Positions 38,949 to 49,114 of a stretch of 64,000 bases of DNA are shown here, piece by piece. Both the position numbers and the translations under genes were made by a program. The notes beneath the pieces were generated by a model. The model had not been told where the DNA came from and made no database searches. It saw only the letters and a list, made by a program, of their open reading frames with translations. This stretch comes from Sphingomonadaceae bacterium. Lineage in GTDB: Bacteria; Pseudomonadota; Alphaproteobacteria; Sphingomonadales; Sphingomonadaceae. Where the stretch lies: contig JANYGC010000005.1 in assembly GCA_025359425.1 (NCBI GenBank), positions 1-64,000 of the forward strand, written 5' to 3'. Positions within the stretch are counted from its first letter, which is position 1. Each line of letters starts with the position of its first letter.

Positions 38949-40262
38949 TCAGCCCAGCTGGCTCAGCACCAGTCCACCGATCGCGGCTACGCCAAGCACG
39001 CGGATTATGCTCCACTTCGTTCGGAAAATCAGCAACGCGGCGAGTCCCGCCAATAGCGCCGCACGCCAGTCGAAGCTCGACAGCCGCGGCAATTCGATCT
39101 GCCACGCGCCCAGCGCCACCTTCTCGCTCGCACGAAATAGAACGTGGAGCGCGAACCATAACGACAGGTTGGCGATCACTCCGACCACCGCCGCAGTAAT
39201 CGCGGCGAGCCCGCCTTTAAGCCGCTTGGCATGCTCAAGCCGCTCCATCCACGGGGCGAGCGCGAAGATCCACACGAAGCACGGCACGAAGGTGACCCAG
39301 GTGGTCAGACCCGCGCCGAGCAGCCCGGCAACCAGCGGCGAGAGCGTTCCGGGGCTGCGCAGCGCGGCGAGATAACCGACGAATTGCGTGACCATGATCA
39401 GCGGCCCGGGCGTGGTTTCCGCGAGCCCCAGCCCGTCGGCCATCTCGCCCGCGCTCAGCCAGCCAAACCCCGAGACCGCCTGCTGCGCCATATAAGCCAG
39501 CACCGCATAGGCCCCGCCGAAGGTCACCACCGCGAGCTTGGAGAAGAACACGCCGATCTGCCACAGCACGTGCTCCGGCCCGAGCGTCAGCCAGACCGCG
39601 AGCATCGGTGCCGCCCACACCGCGCCGCCGATCAGCACCGCGCCCAGGCTCGTGCGCCATGGCCGCGGGGCGAACTGTGGCGGTGCGCCCGCAGACGTCA
39701 AGGCAAGCCAGTCGGGCCGCAGCGCCGCGACGATCGCGCCTGCCAGCCCCGCGCCGAGGACCACCAGCGGAAATGGCAGCGCCAGCACGAACAGCCCGGC
39801 GAAGGCCAGCCCGGCGACCCAGCGTTTGAAAGTCGTATTAAGCGCTCGCCCCGCAACGCGCAGCAAGGCCTGCACGACAATCGCCAGCACCGCCGCCTTG
39901 ATCCCCAGAAACAGCGCTGCAAACCAATCGAGCCGCGCGGCGAGGCCATAAATTACCGACAGCGCGAGGATCACCAATGCGCCGGGGATCACGAACAGCA
40001 GCCCCGCCGCGAGCCCGCCCTTCACCCCGTGCAGCTTCCACCCGATCCACACCGCGAGCTGCTGCGCCTCGGGTCCGGGCAGCAGATGGCAGAGGTTGAG
40101 CGCGTGGAGATACTGCTCCTCGCTGACCCACCCGCGCTGCTCGACAATCTCGCGGTGCATCAGCGCGATCTGCCCGACCGGCCCGCCGAAGCTGAGGCAG
40201 CCGATGCGGGCGGAAACCCGCACGAGTTCGCCAAAAGTGGGGGTTGGGGAAGCCGTGGCCAT
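38949..40262 (-). CDS. chrA: Chromate transporter ChrA
   Basis: SARIGCLSFGGPVGQIALMHREIVEQRGWVSEEQYLHALNLCHLLPGPEAQQLAVWIGWKLHG; duplicated TM halves. Confidence 0.92.
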   Translation of the reverse strand: MATASPTPTFGELVRVSARIGCLSFGGPVGQIALMHREIVEQRGWVSEEQYLHALNLCHLLPGPEAQQLAVWIGWKLHGVKGGLAAGLLFVIPGALVILALSVIYGLAARLDWFAALFLGIKAAVLAIVVQALLRVAGRALNTTFKRWVAGLAFAGLFVLALPFPLVVLGAGLAGAIVAALRPDWLALTSAGAPPQFAPRPWRTSLGAVLIGGAVWAAPMLAVWLTLGPEHVLWQIGVFFSKLAVVTFGGAYAVLAYMAQQAVSGFGWLSAGEMADGLGLAETTPGPLIMVTQFVGYLAALRSPGTLSPLVAGLLGAGLTTWVTFVPCFVWIFALAPWMERLEHAKRLKGGLAAITAAVVGVIANLSLWFALHVLFRASEKVALGAWQIELPRLSSFDWRAALLAGLAALLIFRTKWSIIRVLGVAAIGGLVLSQLG

Positions 40263-40681
40263 CGCGCAAAGTACCTTTCCGTCCGCAGAGGCAGACCTGT
40301 GAAAGGCAACGCTTGGGCCAAAACCTGACCGGGAGGTTGCTCGTTCCCGGTAAGCCCGCATTATCGCGCGGCAGCGGTGAGCGCAATCCTTGGCCTTGGC
40401 CTTGGCCGCCCTTGCCCTTGCTGGCCGCCGCAAGCGGCTTTCCTACACGCCGGGCCTCTGGCAGGCTGCCCGGACGGCACCGATCGGTACCCACTCTGCT
40501 CTGCCGTTGCAGCGTGCGCGATCGGATGCCGCTGCGAATGCGTTTTGGTGTGACCTTCGTGTGACCTTTCGATCCGGCCGCACCATTTCCTTGCCCGCTC
40601 TGTCTTATCTTGATAATACAGCTTGCAGAACCGGCCAGGCATCCCACATTGGCCAGGCAACCAAGGATACGGACCCGATCG

Positions 40682-41890
40682 ATGGCCTCAACGCTGACCG
40701 ATACCGCTGCTGCCCCCGCAATCACGCTGACCGCGCCCGATCCGGTGCCGGTGATCGCGCCCGAGGCGGCGATTGGCCTCGTTCCGGTGTCCGACGACAA
40801 CAAGTCGAAGCTTGAGGCGAAAGTCGATGCGTTCGTCAACGACCTGATCTCTTCGGACGCCAATTCACCCGAATTCGGCAAGAAGGTCGATCAGATCACC
40901 AACATGGGCCGCAAGGAAATCATGGCCGCAGCGGGCATGTCGAACCGTTTCCTCGACCGCCCGGTGCGCGCGATGGACAAGGACATGGGGGTCGGCGCGA
41001 ATCTGGCCGAGCTGCGCCGCACGGTCGAGGAACTCGATCCGGGCAAGAACGGCAAGCTGTCCTCGGGGCGCAAGTTCCTCGGTATCATCCCGTTCGGTAA
41101 CCGGATGAAGCGCTACTTCAACTCGTACCAATCGGCGCAGGGCCACATCCAGTCGATCCTCACCCATCTCGGATCGGGCAAGGACGAGCTGCTGATGGAC
41201 AACGCCGCGATCGACGTCGAGCGGTCGAAGCTGTGGGAGGCGATGGGCAACCTCGAGCAGATGATCCACATTTCGCGGACCTTGGATGAAAAGCTGGCAG
41301 AGAAAGCGGCCGATCTCGATGTTGCCGATCCGGCCAAGGCCAAGGCCGTGCGCGAAACCGCGCTGTTCTATGTCCGCCAGCGCACCCAGGACCTGCTCAC
41401 CCAGATGGCGGTGGCGGTGCAGGGCTACCTCGCGCTCGATCTGGTCAAGAAGAACAACGTCGAACTGGTCAAGGGCGTCGACCGCGCCAGCACCACCACC
41501 GTCGCGGCGCTGCGTACCGCAGTGACCGTGGCGCAGGCGATGACCAACCAGCGGCTGGTGCTCGAACAGGTCACTGCGCTCAATTCGACCACCGCCGGGA
41601 TCATCGATTCGACCAGCACCCTGCTGCGCGACCAGACCGGCAAGATCCACGAACAGGCGGCCAGTTCGACCATCCCGGTCGAGGTCCTGCAGCGCGCGTT
41701 CCAGAACATCTACGACACGATGGACAACATCGATACGTTCAAGGTCAAGGCGCTCGAAAGCATGAAGCAGACCGTCACCACGCTCACCGCGGAGGTCGAA
41801 AAATCGCGCGGCTACATCGCGCGGGCCGAGGGATCGAACCAGGCCAAGCTGGCGCACGATACCCCCAGCGTGCTGAGTCTGGAGGGCTAG
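40682..41890 (+). CDS. Toxic anion resistance protein TelA/YaaN family
   Basis: ITNMGRKEIMAAAGMSNRFLDRPV...LDPGKNGKLSSGRKFLGIIPFGNRMKRYFNSYQSAQGHIQSIL. Confidence 0.92.
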   Translation: MASTLTDTAAAPAITLTAPDPVPVIAPEAAIGLVPVSDDNKSKLEAKVDAFVNDLISSDANSPEFGKKVDQITNMGRKEIMAAAGMSNRFLDRPVRAMDKDMGVGANLAELRRTVEELDPGKNGKLSSGRKFLGIIPFGNRMKRYFNSYQSAQGHIQSILTHLGSGKDELLMDNAAIDVERSKLWEAMGNLEQMIHISRTLDEKLAEKAADLDVADPAKAKAVRETALFYVRQRTQDLLTQMAVAVQGYLALDLVKKNNVELVKGVDRASTTTVAALRTAVTVAQAMTNQRLVLEQVTALNSTTAGIIDSTSTLLRDQTGKIHEQAASSTIPVEVLQRAFQNIYDTMDNIDTFKVKALESMKQTVTTLTAEVEKSRGYIARAEGSNQAKLAHDTPSVLSLEG

Positions 41891-41911
41891 AGGTGACTCG
41901 CGCCTCATGGT

Positions 41912-42054
41912 CCTCTCCGTTTTTCCGCAGGACAAACGGGGAGGTGGCAGCCCTGCAAGGGCTGACGGAGGGGTATCGAGGCTCGCTCCGAAACCCCTCC
42001 GTCAGTGCTTCGCACTGCCACCTCCCCATTTGCGCTAACGCGAAAATGGAGAGG
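41912..42054. repeat. MITE-like palindromic repeat between telA-like and xpaC-like genes
   Basis: Outer arms TCCTCTCCGTTTTTC.../...GAAAATGGAGAGGA, GGGGAGGTGGCAG/CTGCCACCTCCCC; inner arms CTGACGGAGGGGT/ACCCCTCCGTCAG. Confidence 0.88.
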
Positions 42055-42059
42055 ATCTG

Positions 42060-42803
42060 ATGGCCGACGAATCGCGCAATTCCGACCTGATCCTGCAGCA
42101 GGCCAAGTCATCGCTCGCCGATCAACGCGCCGGTGGACGGCGTCGCCCGATACCGCAGGGCGCGCGCCAGATCCGGCGCGGGCATTTCGGGCGCAAGCTG
42201 CGCAACATCGCCTTCGCGGTGGTCGGGATCTGGCTGGGGCTGTCGATCATCGGCGGGATTATCAGCGGGATCGGTTTTACCGGGCTCGCGATCGGGGCTG
42301 CGGCGACGGTCGCAGCGGTGTGGTTATTTGGCCAGTATCCCAAGCTCAAGATACCGAGCCGGGCTGACCTCAATCCCGCCAGCCCGGACGTCAAGGCGCT
42401 GGTCGGGCGGACCGAACTGTGGCTCGAAAGCCAGCGCCGCGCGCTCCCCGCCCCGGCGGTCAAGCTGGTCGATACCATCGGGCTGCAGCTGGATTCGCTG
42501 GGCGCGCAACTGGTCGGGCTCGACCAGGCCAGCCCGCAGGCCGCCGAAGTGCGCAAGCTGGTGGGTGAACACCTGCCCGACATGATCGACGGCTACCGCA
42601 AGATCCCCGATCACCTGCGCTATGAAGCGCGCGCCGGGACCACGCCCGCCAAACAGTTTCTCGAAGGCTTGCAGACGATCAGCACCGAGATCGACAGCGT
42701 CACCCGCCAGCTCGCCGCCGGCGCGCTCGACAACCTCGCGATCAAGACCCGCTACCTCGAATACAAGTACGGCGATGCTGCTCACGAAGAGACGCCCGCC
42801 TGA
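42060..42803 (+). CDS. XpaC-like membrane protein (partner of TelA)
   Basis: Two TM segments then helical domain; position immediately after the TelA-like gene. Confidence 0.65.
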   Translation: MADESRNSDLILQQAKSSLADQRAGGRRRPIPQGARQIRRGHFGRKLRNIAFAVVGIWLGLSIIGGIISGIGFTGLAIGAAATVAAVWLFGQYPKLKIPSRADLNPASPDVKALVGRTELWLESQRRALPAPAVKLVDTIGLQLDSLGAQLVGLDQASPQAAEVRKLVGEHLPDMIDGYRKIPDHLRYEARAGTTPAKQFLEGLQTISTEIDSVTRQLAAGALDNLAIKTRYLEYKYGDAAHEETPA

Positions 42804-43099
42804 TGCGCGTGCCGATCCCGCACCGCCTCGGCAAGGACGAAGCCCGCCGCCGCCTCAAATCGCGCAGCGGCGATCTGGCTGGAATGATGCCCGGCGGCAT
42901 GGCCGATGTGGCGGTGACCTGGCCCGAGGAGGACCGCATGAACCTTGCAGTCACCGCGATGGGCAGCAGCGTCGATGCCGCGGTGGAAGTGGGCGATAGT
43001 GCCGTGACGGTGATTGTCGACCTGCCGCTGGCGCTCAAATTCTTCGAACCGATGATCCGCAGCGCGGTCGAGAAAAACGGGCAGAAGCTGCTCAAATAA
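42803..43099 (+). CDS. Polyhydroxyalkanoic acid system family protein (PHA_gran_rgn-like)
   Basis: MRVPIPHRLGKDEARRRLKSRSGDLAG...VTWPEEDRMNLAVTAMGSSVDAAVEVGDSAVTVIVDLPLALKFF. Confidence 0.78.
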   Translation: MRVPIPHRLGKDEARRRLKSRSGDLAGMMPGGMADVAVTWPEEDRMNLAVTAMGSSVDAAVEVGDSAVTVIVDLPLALKFFEPMIRSAVEKNGQKLLK

Positions 43100-43177
43100 T
43101 GCCTAAGGACGCACTCCAGAAGCATGATAACAATTTTCCGTCTTGCACAATTCTGCGCGAAACCGTATATTTGCTCC

Positions 43178-43426
43178 ATGGCACAGTTGAACATTTCAGT
43201 CCCCGATGGCCTCAAGGATTGGGCCGACAAACGCGTGGCCGAAGGCCGTTATTCGAGCACCAGCGATCTGGTTCGCGACATTATGCGCCGGGTACAAAAC
43301 GAAGAAGCGGAACTGGCAGCGCTGCAGATGGCTATCGACAAGGGGCGGGCCTCGGGAATCGATCCGCGTCCGGTCGCCGAGATATTCGAGAGCATCAAGC
43401 GCGAAAATCGCGCCAAGCATGGCTGA
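43178..43426 (+). CDS. parD: ParD-type antitoxin
   Basis: MAQLNISVPDGLKDWADKRVAEGRYSSTSDLVRDIMRR ribbon-helix-helix. Confidence 0.88.
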   Translation: MAQLNISVPDGLKDWADKRVAEGRYSSTSDLVRDIMRRVQNEEAELAALQMAIDKGRASGIDPRPVAEIFESIKRENRAKHG

Positions 43427-43709
43427 AAGCACCTTCAGCCCCGCGGCGAGCGCCGATCTTGCCGACGTCTACGCCTTGAGTGCCGCGCAGTTCGACGAAG
43501 ATACCGCCAACAGCTATCACGGTGGGTTGCAGGCGGCGGTCGAGCAGCTTGCGCAATTTCCGCAATCGGGGCCGGTCTTCCCAGGAATTCGCCCGCCAGT
43601 GCGCTATCTGGCCTACAGGCGGCATCACATCATTTATGACTACAATGGCGACACTGTCTGGATAATCCGCATCATCCACCATGCAAGGGATGTGCGGCAG
43701 TTGATGTGA
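43419..43709 (+). CDS. parE: ParE/RelE-type toxin
   Basis: MAESTFSPAASADLADVYALSAAQF...YLAYRRHHIIYDYNGDTVWIIRIIHHARDVRQLM; 8-bp overlap with antitoxin. Confidence 0.88.
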   Translation: MAESTFSPAASADLADVYALSAAQFDEDTANSYHGGLQAAVEQLAQFPQSGPVFPGIRPPVRYLAYRRHHIIYDYNGDTVWIIRIIHHARDVRQLM

Positions 43710-43712
43710 AGG

Positions 43713-44478
43713 GGCGGAGTTTGGGGGTTAAGTGAAGTGTCACCGTATTGTGGTATTGTGGATCAAACCTCAGCGTGGCTTGCGCAGGAGCGACGGATGC
43801 TAATTAGTATTGCGTCCCCGGAATTATTGGAATTATTGGAATTATTGTATTGGAATTATTGAATTATTTGTCCCCAATTATTTGTCCCCGGAATTGTGTC
43901 TTGGAATTAGGTATCTGGCCGTGATTGATGACGCTGCCGCCTATATAAGCCATTGAAAGGGTGCGAATCTGATATGTGTGATGATCAAATTGATCGTCGA
44001 TCCATTGCAACCATTCGCCACGTCTACTGAGCAGTTCCATCACTTCTAGCCATTTACTTAGATCCTCATATTCGAGGAACTGTGACTTCATTTGTTTCAA
44101 CTCAAGGGCCCATGTCGCATCCATATCGTCATAAACGCATTCGAGTTTAACGGTGTCTATGCCATGCTGATCAATCGCAGTGGCAAGTTCCTTTTTAAAA
44201 GTCTCGAGCATTTCCTCCCTCAGTGGAAGAACGTACTTGCTCTGGAATTCACCCCATAAGCGATAGAAATTGGCGTTTAATCCTTCACGGATATACTGCC
44301 CTCGAGGGTCGGCCTTGGGCTCGGACTTAGATTTAGATTTCCATCCAAACATCACAGCCTCCAATCACGCGAAGTGCATGTTGATATCAAAATTACGAAA
44401 TTACGGTGAGAAATTACGAAATTAGGATTACGGTGACACTTTGGATTACGGTGACACTTTACTTAACCCCCAAACGCC
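43713..44478. mobile_element. Low-GC insert bounded by imperfect inverted repeats
   Basis: Left GGCGGAGTTTGGGGGTTAAGTGAAGTGTCACCGTATT (43713-43749) and inverse ATTACGGTGACACTTTACTTAACCCCCAAACGCC (44445-44478); internal GTCCCCGGAATTATTGG and GATTACGGTGACACTTT short repeats. Confidence 0.7.
43864..44364 (-). CDS. Hypothetical protein (166 aa) inside the low-GC insert
   Basis: MEAVMFGWKSKSKSEPKADPRGQYIREGLNANFYRLWGEFQSKYVLPLREEML...; visibly lower GC than surroundings. Confidence 0.6.
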   Translation of the reverse strand: MEAVMFGWKSKSKSEPKADPRGQYIREGLNANFYRLWGEFQSKYVLPLREEMLETFKKELATAIDQHGIDTVKLECVYDDMDATWALELKQMKSQFLEYEDLSKWLEVMELLSRRGEWLQWIDDQFDHHTYQIRTLSMAYIGGSVINHGQIPNSKTQFRGQIIGDK

Positions 44479-44541
44479 ACCGCCCATCTCCTCGAATCGA
44501 CCGTTCACGCATAGCCGCAACTTTCGGACGGGGACACGCAA

Positions 44542-44565
44542 TCCTTCGACAAGCTCAGGATGACC
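44542..44565. repeat. Short dispersed repeat (TCCTTCGACAAGCTCAGGATGA)
   Basis: ATCCTTCGACAAGCTCAGGATGAC; a motif common between genes in many alphaproteobacteria (prior knowledge). Confidence 0.55.
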
Positions 44566-44594
44566 GGATGTTCCCGGGGATCGACTTTGTTCAA

Positions 44595-46523
44595 TTACCG
44601 CCCCTCGCTCAGCAGCACATCGACCACGCCCGGATCGGCCAGCGTGCTGGTATCCCCCAGGTTGCTTACATCCCCCTCGGCGATCTTGCGCAAAATCCGC
44701 CGCATGATCTTGCCGCTGCGGGTCTTGGGCAGGCCGGGGGCGAAGTGGATTACGTCGGGGGTCGCGATCGGGCCGATTTCCTTGCGGACCCATTTGACCA
44801 GGTCGGCACGCACCGCGTCTGACGGGTCTTCGCCGGCGTTAAGCGTGACGTAAGCGTAGATGCCCTGCCCCTTGATCTCGTGCGGGAAGCCAACCACCGC
44901 CGCCTCGGCGACTTGGGCGTGCGAAACCAGCGCAGATTCGACTTCGGCGGTACCCATGCGGTGGCCCGAGACGTTGATCACATCATCGACCCGGCCGGTG
45001 ATCCAGTAGTATCCGTCGGCGTCGCGCTTGCACCCGTCGCCGGTGAAATACTTGCCCTTGTAGGTGGTGAAATAGGTCTGGAAGAACCGCTCGTGATCGC
45101 CCCAGACGGTGCGCATCTGGCCCGGCCAGCTTTGCGTGATGCACAGGTTGCCCTCGGCCGGTCCTTCCAGCACCGCGCCCTCGCCGTCGACGATTTGCGG
45201 CACCACCCCGAACATCGGAAAGCTCGCCGCGCCGGGCTTGAGCGCGTGCGCGCCGGGCAGCGGGGTCATCATGCAGGCGCCGGTTTCGGTCTGCCAATAG
45301 GTATCGACGATCGGGCAGCGGCCACCGCCGACCACCCGCCAGTACCATTCCCACGCCTCGGGATTGATCGGTTCGCCGACCGAGCCAAGCAGGCGCAAGG
45401 ATTTGCGGCTGGTCGCGGTGACCCAGGCATCGCCTTCACGCATCAAGGCCCGCAGCGCAGTCGGCGCGCCGTAGAAGATCTCCACCTGATGGCGGTCGAC
45501 AATCTCCCAGAAGCGGCTGTGCGTCGGGTAATTGGGTACGCCTTCGAACATCAGCGTAGTCGCGCCGTTGGCCAGCGGGCCATAGACCACATACGAGTGC
45601 CCAGTGACCCAGCCCACGTCGGCAGCGCACCAGTAGATCTCGCCCGGGCGGTAATCGAATACGTAATGGTGAGTCATCGCGGCCCAGGTGAGGTAGCCGC
45701 CGGTGGTGTGGAGCACGCCCTTGGGCTGGCCGGTGCTGCCCGAGGTGTAGAGGATGAACAGCGGATCTTCGGCCGACATTTCCTCTGACGGGCAATCGGG
45801 CGAAACCGCGTCGCGCAACGCGTGCCACCAGTGATCGCGGCCGTCGACCACGGCGGCATCGTTGCCGACATGGCGCACCACCAGTACTGCACCGACCGAC
45901 GGGCACTGCTCCAGCGCGGCATCGACGTTGGCTTTGAGCGGCACCAACTTGCCGCCGCGCATCCCCGCGTCGGCGGTGATCACCAGATTGGAATCGCAGT
46001 CCTGAATCCGCCCCGCCAGCGCCTCTGGGCTGAAGCCGCCAAACACGATCGAATGGATCGCGCCAATCCGCGTGCAGGCCAGCATCGCCATCGCCGCTTC
46101 GGGGATCATCGGCAGGTAGATCGTTACCCGGTCGCCGCGCTTGGCGCCCATGGCCTTGAGCGCATTGGCCATGCGGCAGACTTCGCCGTGCAGTTCGCGG
46201 TAGGTCAGCTTGCGCTGCTGGCTGGCATCGTCGCCTTCCCAGATGATCGCCACCTGATCGCCGCGGGTCGCCAGATGCCGGTCGAGGCAGTTGGCCGAGA
46301 CGTTGAGCGTGCCGTCGGCGAACCATTCGATCCCGAAGTCGGCTTCATCGAACGAACATTGGCTCAGCTTGGTCCACGGCTTGATCCAGTCGATCCGCGC
46401 ACTTTCCTCGCGCCAGAATGCTTCGGGCTGCTCCAGCGCGGCGGCGACCTTTTCGGAATAACCAGCCGCGTCGACATAGGCGCGGGCAGCCCATGCGGGC
46501 GGGACGGGATGCGTGGTGGCCAT
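44595..46523 (-). CDS. acs: Acetate-CoA ligase
   Basis: [62 protein letters not shown]...[17 protein letters not shown]. Confidence 0.96.
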   Translation of the reverse strand: MATTHPVPPAWAARAYVDAAGYSEKVAAALEQPEAFWREESARIDWIKPWTKLSQCSFDEADFGIEWFADGTLNVSANCLDRHLATRGDQVAIIWEGDDASQQRKLTYRELHGEVCRMANALKAMGAKRGDRVTIYLPMIPEAAMAMLACTRIGAIHSIVFGGFSPEALAGRIQDCDSNLVITADAGMRGGKLVPLKANVDAALEQCPSVGAVLVVRHVGNDAAVVDGRDHWWHALRDAVSPDCPSEEMSAEDPLFILYTSGSTGQPKGVLHTTGGYLTWAAMTHHYVFDYRPGEIYWCAADVGWVTGHSYVVYGPLANGATTLMFEGVPNYPTHSRFWEIVDRHQVEIFYGAPTALRALMREGDAWVTATSRKSLRLLGSVGEPINPEAWEWYWRVVGGGRCPIVDTYWQTETGACMMTPLPGAHALKPGAASFPMFGVVPQIVDGEGAVLEGPAEGNLCITQSWPGQMRTVWGDHERFFQTYFTTYKGKYFTGDGCKRDADGYYWITGRVDDVINVSGHRMGTAEVESALVSHAQVAEAAVVGFPHEIKGQGIYAYVTLNAGEDPSDAVRADLVKWVRKEIGPIATPDVIHFAPGLPKTRSGKIMRRILRKIAEGDVSNLGDTSTLADPGVVDVLLSEGR

Positions 46524-46579
46524 GGGGTACTCTCCGGGTCAGGATGCTTTGGGCGGTTATGGACGCCGCAGGCCGCGCG

Positions 46580-47314
46580 TCAATAATACCACGATTGCTT
46601 CCAGCCATAGACCGACCCCACCGGCTTGCCGCTGGCATCGGTCGCAGGCTTGAAACGGAAGCGCTTGAGCGCGAGCTGGCAGGTGATCGCATTGGCCTGC
46701 GCATCCTTGCTCGGCCGCGCGACGCGGCAGCCGGTCGGACGGCCGTCTGCGCCTACGGTAACCGCGACAACGACATAATCGTTGATTCTGAGGTCGCGCG
46801 TGGCGATCGGGTAATCGCGCGCGGAGTTGATGTCGCCTGCGGTCTTGACCGCCTTGGTCACCGCGCCGCCGCCCGTCCCGCCGCCGCCGTTACCGCTGCC
46901 GGTGCCATTGCCGGGACCACCCGCGCCAGTGCCGGTGCCTTGCGTGCCCGCGCCCGAGGTATTGGCGCTGCCCGTGCTGGAGGCACGCGGCGCGGGAACT
47001 TTGGCGATCGGCTGCTTGACCGGCGGAGCGACCACTTCACGCGGGACCGCCTTCTTGCCCTCCGCGCCGCTTTTGCCCGCTGGTTCCGGCGCTTTTGGCG
47101 AAGGTTCGGGCATCGGCGGGGTGGTGACGGTGACCGAGAAAGTGTTGAGCACGGTATCGACCACTTTGGCCGCGAAATCGGGAGTGAAAGCGCGCACCAG
47201 TCCGGCGATTATCAGCACCTGCAGCACGATCACGAGCAGCGCCACGCCCACTTTGGTGCGGCGCGGCGCAGACAAGTCGAGATCGTCGTCGGTGGCGAGT
47301 TGTTCGTCCATCAT
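46580..47314 (-). CDS. Energy transducer TonB family protein
   Basis: N-terminal TM, Pro/Gly-rich linker, C-terminal DYVVVAVTVGADGRPTGCRVARPSKD...LKRFRFKPATDASGKPV. Confidence 0.82.
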   Translation of the reverse strand: MMDEQLATDDDLDLSAPRRTKVGVALLVIVLQVLIIAGLVRAFTPDFAAKVVDTVLNTFSVTVTTPPMPEPSPKAPEPAGKSGAEGKKAVPREVVAPPVKQPIAKVPAPRASSTGSANTSGAGTQGTGTGAGGPGNGTGSGNGGGGTGGGAVTKAVKTAGDINSARDYPIATRDLRINDYVVVAVTVGADGRPTGCRVARPSKDAQANAITCQLALKRFRFKPATDASGKPVGSVYGWKQSWYY

Positions 47315-47422
47315 GCCGGTCTATGCCATTCGCAGCGAGGCCCTGCAATTGCCGCCGCTTCATCCACAGTCGCTCCGCCGGAAGCAGTTTGCATGGCGTT
47401 AGCGCCGGGTTAGGAGGCGGTT

Positions 47423-48517
47423 ATGGTCGCCTCGCCCCTTTCCGCAATCACCCGCCGCCGCGCGCTGCAAGGGCTCGGTACCGCGGCGATTGCGCTGACG
47501 CTGGGTGGCTGCGGGGAAAGCGGCAGCCTCAACTTCGCCAACCTGGAAAACTATCTGGGCGAAACCACGCTCGACGATTTCCGCGCAGCAACCGGGATCG
47601 ATGTCTCGCTCAGCGTGATCGCCAGCGAGGATGCCTTGTTCGCCCAGTTGCGGGGCGGCACCAGCGTGCCCGACGTGCTGATGGCCTCAAACCGGATGAC
47701 CGAACGGCTGGTCGCGGCGCATCTGCTCGCCCCGCTCAGCCACGCCCGACTGCCCAGCCTGCGCAATGTCGATCCGCGCTTCGCCGATCCGCCCTATGAT
47801 CGCGGACTGATCTATTCGGTGCCCTTCACCTGGCAAGTCTACGGGATCGGCTACCGCAAGTCGAAAGTGCCGGTTCCGCCGAGGGGCTGGCAGGACCTGT
47901 GCGACAATCCCGCCTTCGCCGGCCGGTTCGCGCTGCCCGCCGATGCGTCCGAACTGTACGGGATCGTCGCGCGCACTCTGGGCAAGGGGCCTGAGGATAT
48001 CGAGCTGGACGACGTGCCGCTGCTCACCACGCTGCTCCAGAACCAGCTGCCCCGGATCAAGGCGTTCCACGCCGATGACGGGCAGGACCTGCTGCTCAAC
48101 AAGGCGGTCGATCTGGTCGCCGAATTCAATGGCGACATCGCGCAGGTGATGCTCGAAGATAACGACCTCGGTTTTGTCATGCCGATCGAGGGCAGCGAGC
48201 TGACCTGCGACGGACTATGCGTTCCCGCGCATGCCGATAATGCCGGTAACGCGCACCAGTTCATCGAGTACCTGCTGCAAAGCCAGGCCGGGATGCGGGT
48301 GCTGCACACGATATTGTACCCCACCCCGAACCTTGCCGCGAAAGCGCTGATGCCGAGCGACTACCAGACCAGCGGAGTGCTGTTCCCGCCGGCCGGGCTG
48401 ATCGCCAAGAGCGCCTTTGCGCGGTGGAACCCGCCGCTCGACAGTGCCATTCAAGCCGCCGCCAAGCCACTCATCAGTCGCGGTACAGCGCCGGATACGT
48501 CACCTTCAGCTTCTTGA
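47423..48517 (+). CDS. Extracellular polyamine-type substrate-binding protein (PotD-like)
   Basis: TRRRALQGLGTAAIALTLGGCG signal/lipobox; LNFANLENYLGETTLDDFRAATGIDVSL; VPFTWQVYGIGYRKSKV. Confidence 0.82.
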   Translation: MVASPLSAITRRRALQGLGTAAIALTLGGCGESGSLNFANLENYLGETTLDDFRAATGIDVSLSVIASEDALFAQLRGGTSVPDVLMASNRMTERLVAAHLLAPLSHARLPSLRNVDPRFADPPYDRGLIYSVPFTWQVYGIGYRKSKVPVPPRGWQDLCDNPAFAGRFALPADASELYGIVARTLGKGPEDIELDDVPLLTTLLQNQLPRIKAFHADDGQDLLLNKAVDLVAEFNGDIAQVMLEDNDLGFVMPIEGSELTCDGLCVPAHADNAGNAHQFIEYLLQSQAGMRVLHTILYPTPNLAAKALMPSDYQTSGVLFPPAGLIAKSAFARWNPPLDSAIQAAAKPLISRGTAPDTSPSAS

Positions 48518-49085
48518 CCCGGGGGACATCCCAGCGCTGGATGTAACCATGCGTCGGGTTCTTGCGCATGAAATCCTGGTGATAGGCTTCGGCCGGGTAG
48601 AACCCCCCGCTCTCGATCCGCGTCGCGACCCGGCCCTGCAAGGGCGGACGGCTGTTGAGACCCTTGATATAGGCCGCGACGAAGGCTTTCTGCGCCGGGG
48701 TCTGCGGGAAGACGGCGCTGCGGTAGCTCGGGCCTTCGTCGGGATACTGGCCGTTCTTCTGGGTCGAATCGTGCGCCACCACGAAATAGACCTGCATGAT
48801 CTGGCCGAGCGAGACTTTGCTGGGATCGAAGGTCACGCGGATCGCTTCGGCGTGGCCGGTGCGCTCGGTGCTGACCCGGTCGTAAGTCGCATCCGCAGCG
48901 CTGCCGCCGGCATAGCCCGAGACCACGCTGGTCACGCCCTTCACATGCTCGAATGTCCCTTCCATGCCCCAGAAACACCCGCCGGCCAGAACAATGGTTT
49001 CGCTTGGCGCGGGAGCAGCAGGGGCAGCTATCGGGGCTGCGAGCATAAGCGCCGCAGTGGCGGCGAGGATCGACTTCTTGACCAT
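48474..49085 (-). CDS. msrA: Peptide methionine-S-sulfoxide reductase MsrA, exported
   Basis: IVLAGGCFWGMEGTFEHVKGVTSVVSGYAGG; N-terminal signal peptide. Confidence 0.95.
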   Translation of the reverse strand: MVKKSILAATAALMLAAPIAAPAAPAPSETIVLAGGCFWGMEGTFEHVKGVTSVVSGYAGGSAADATYDRVSTERTGHAEAIRVTFDPSKVSLGQIMQVYFVVAHDSTQKNGQYPDEGPSYRSAVFPQTPAQKAFVAAYIKGLNSRPPLQGRVATRIESGGFYPAEAYHQDFMRKNPTHGYIQRWDVPRVKKLKVTYPALYRD

Positions 49086-49114
49086 CAGAAAAACTCCTTC
49101 ACCCCCAGATACGC

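Noticed and set aside
43178-43709. ParDE pair as a novel toxin-antitoxin system
   Set aside because: Organisation and sequence fit the ordinary type II ParDE family; nothing unusual apart from the neighbouring insert.
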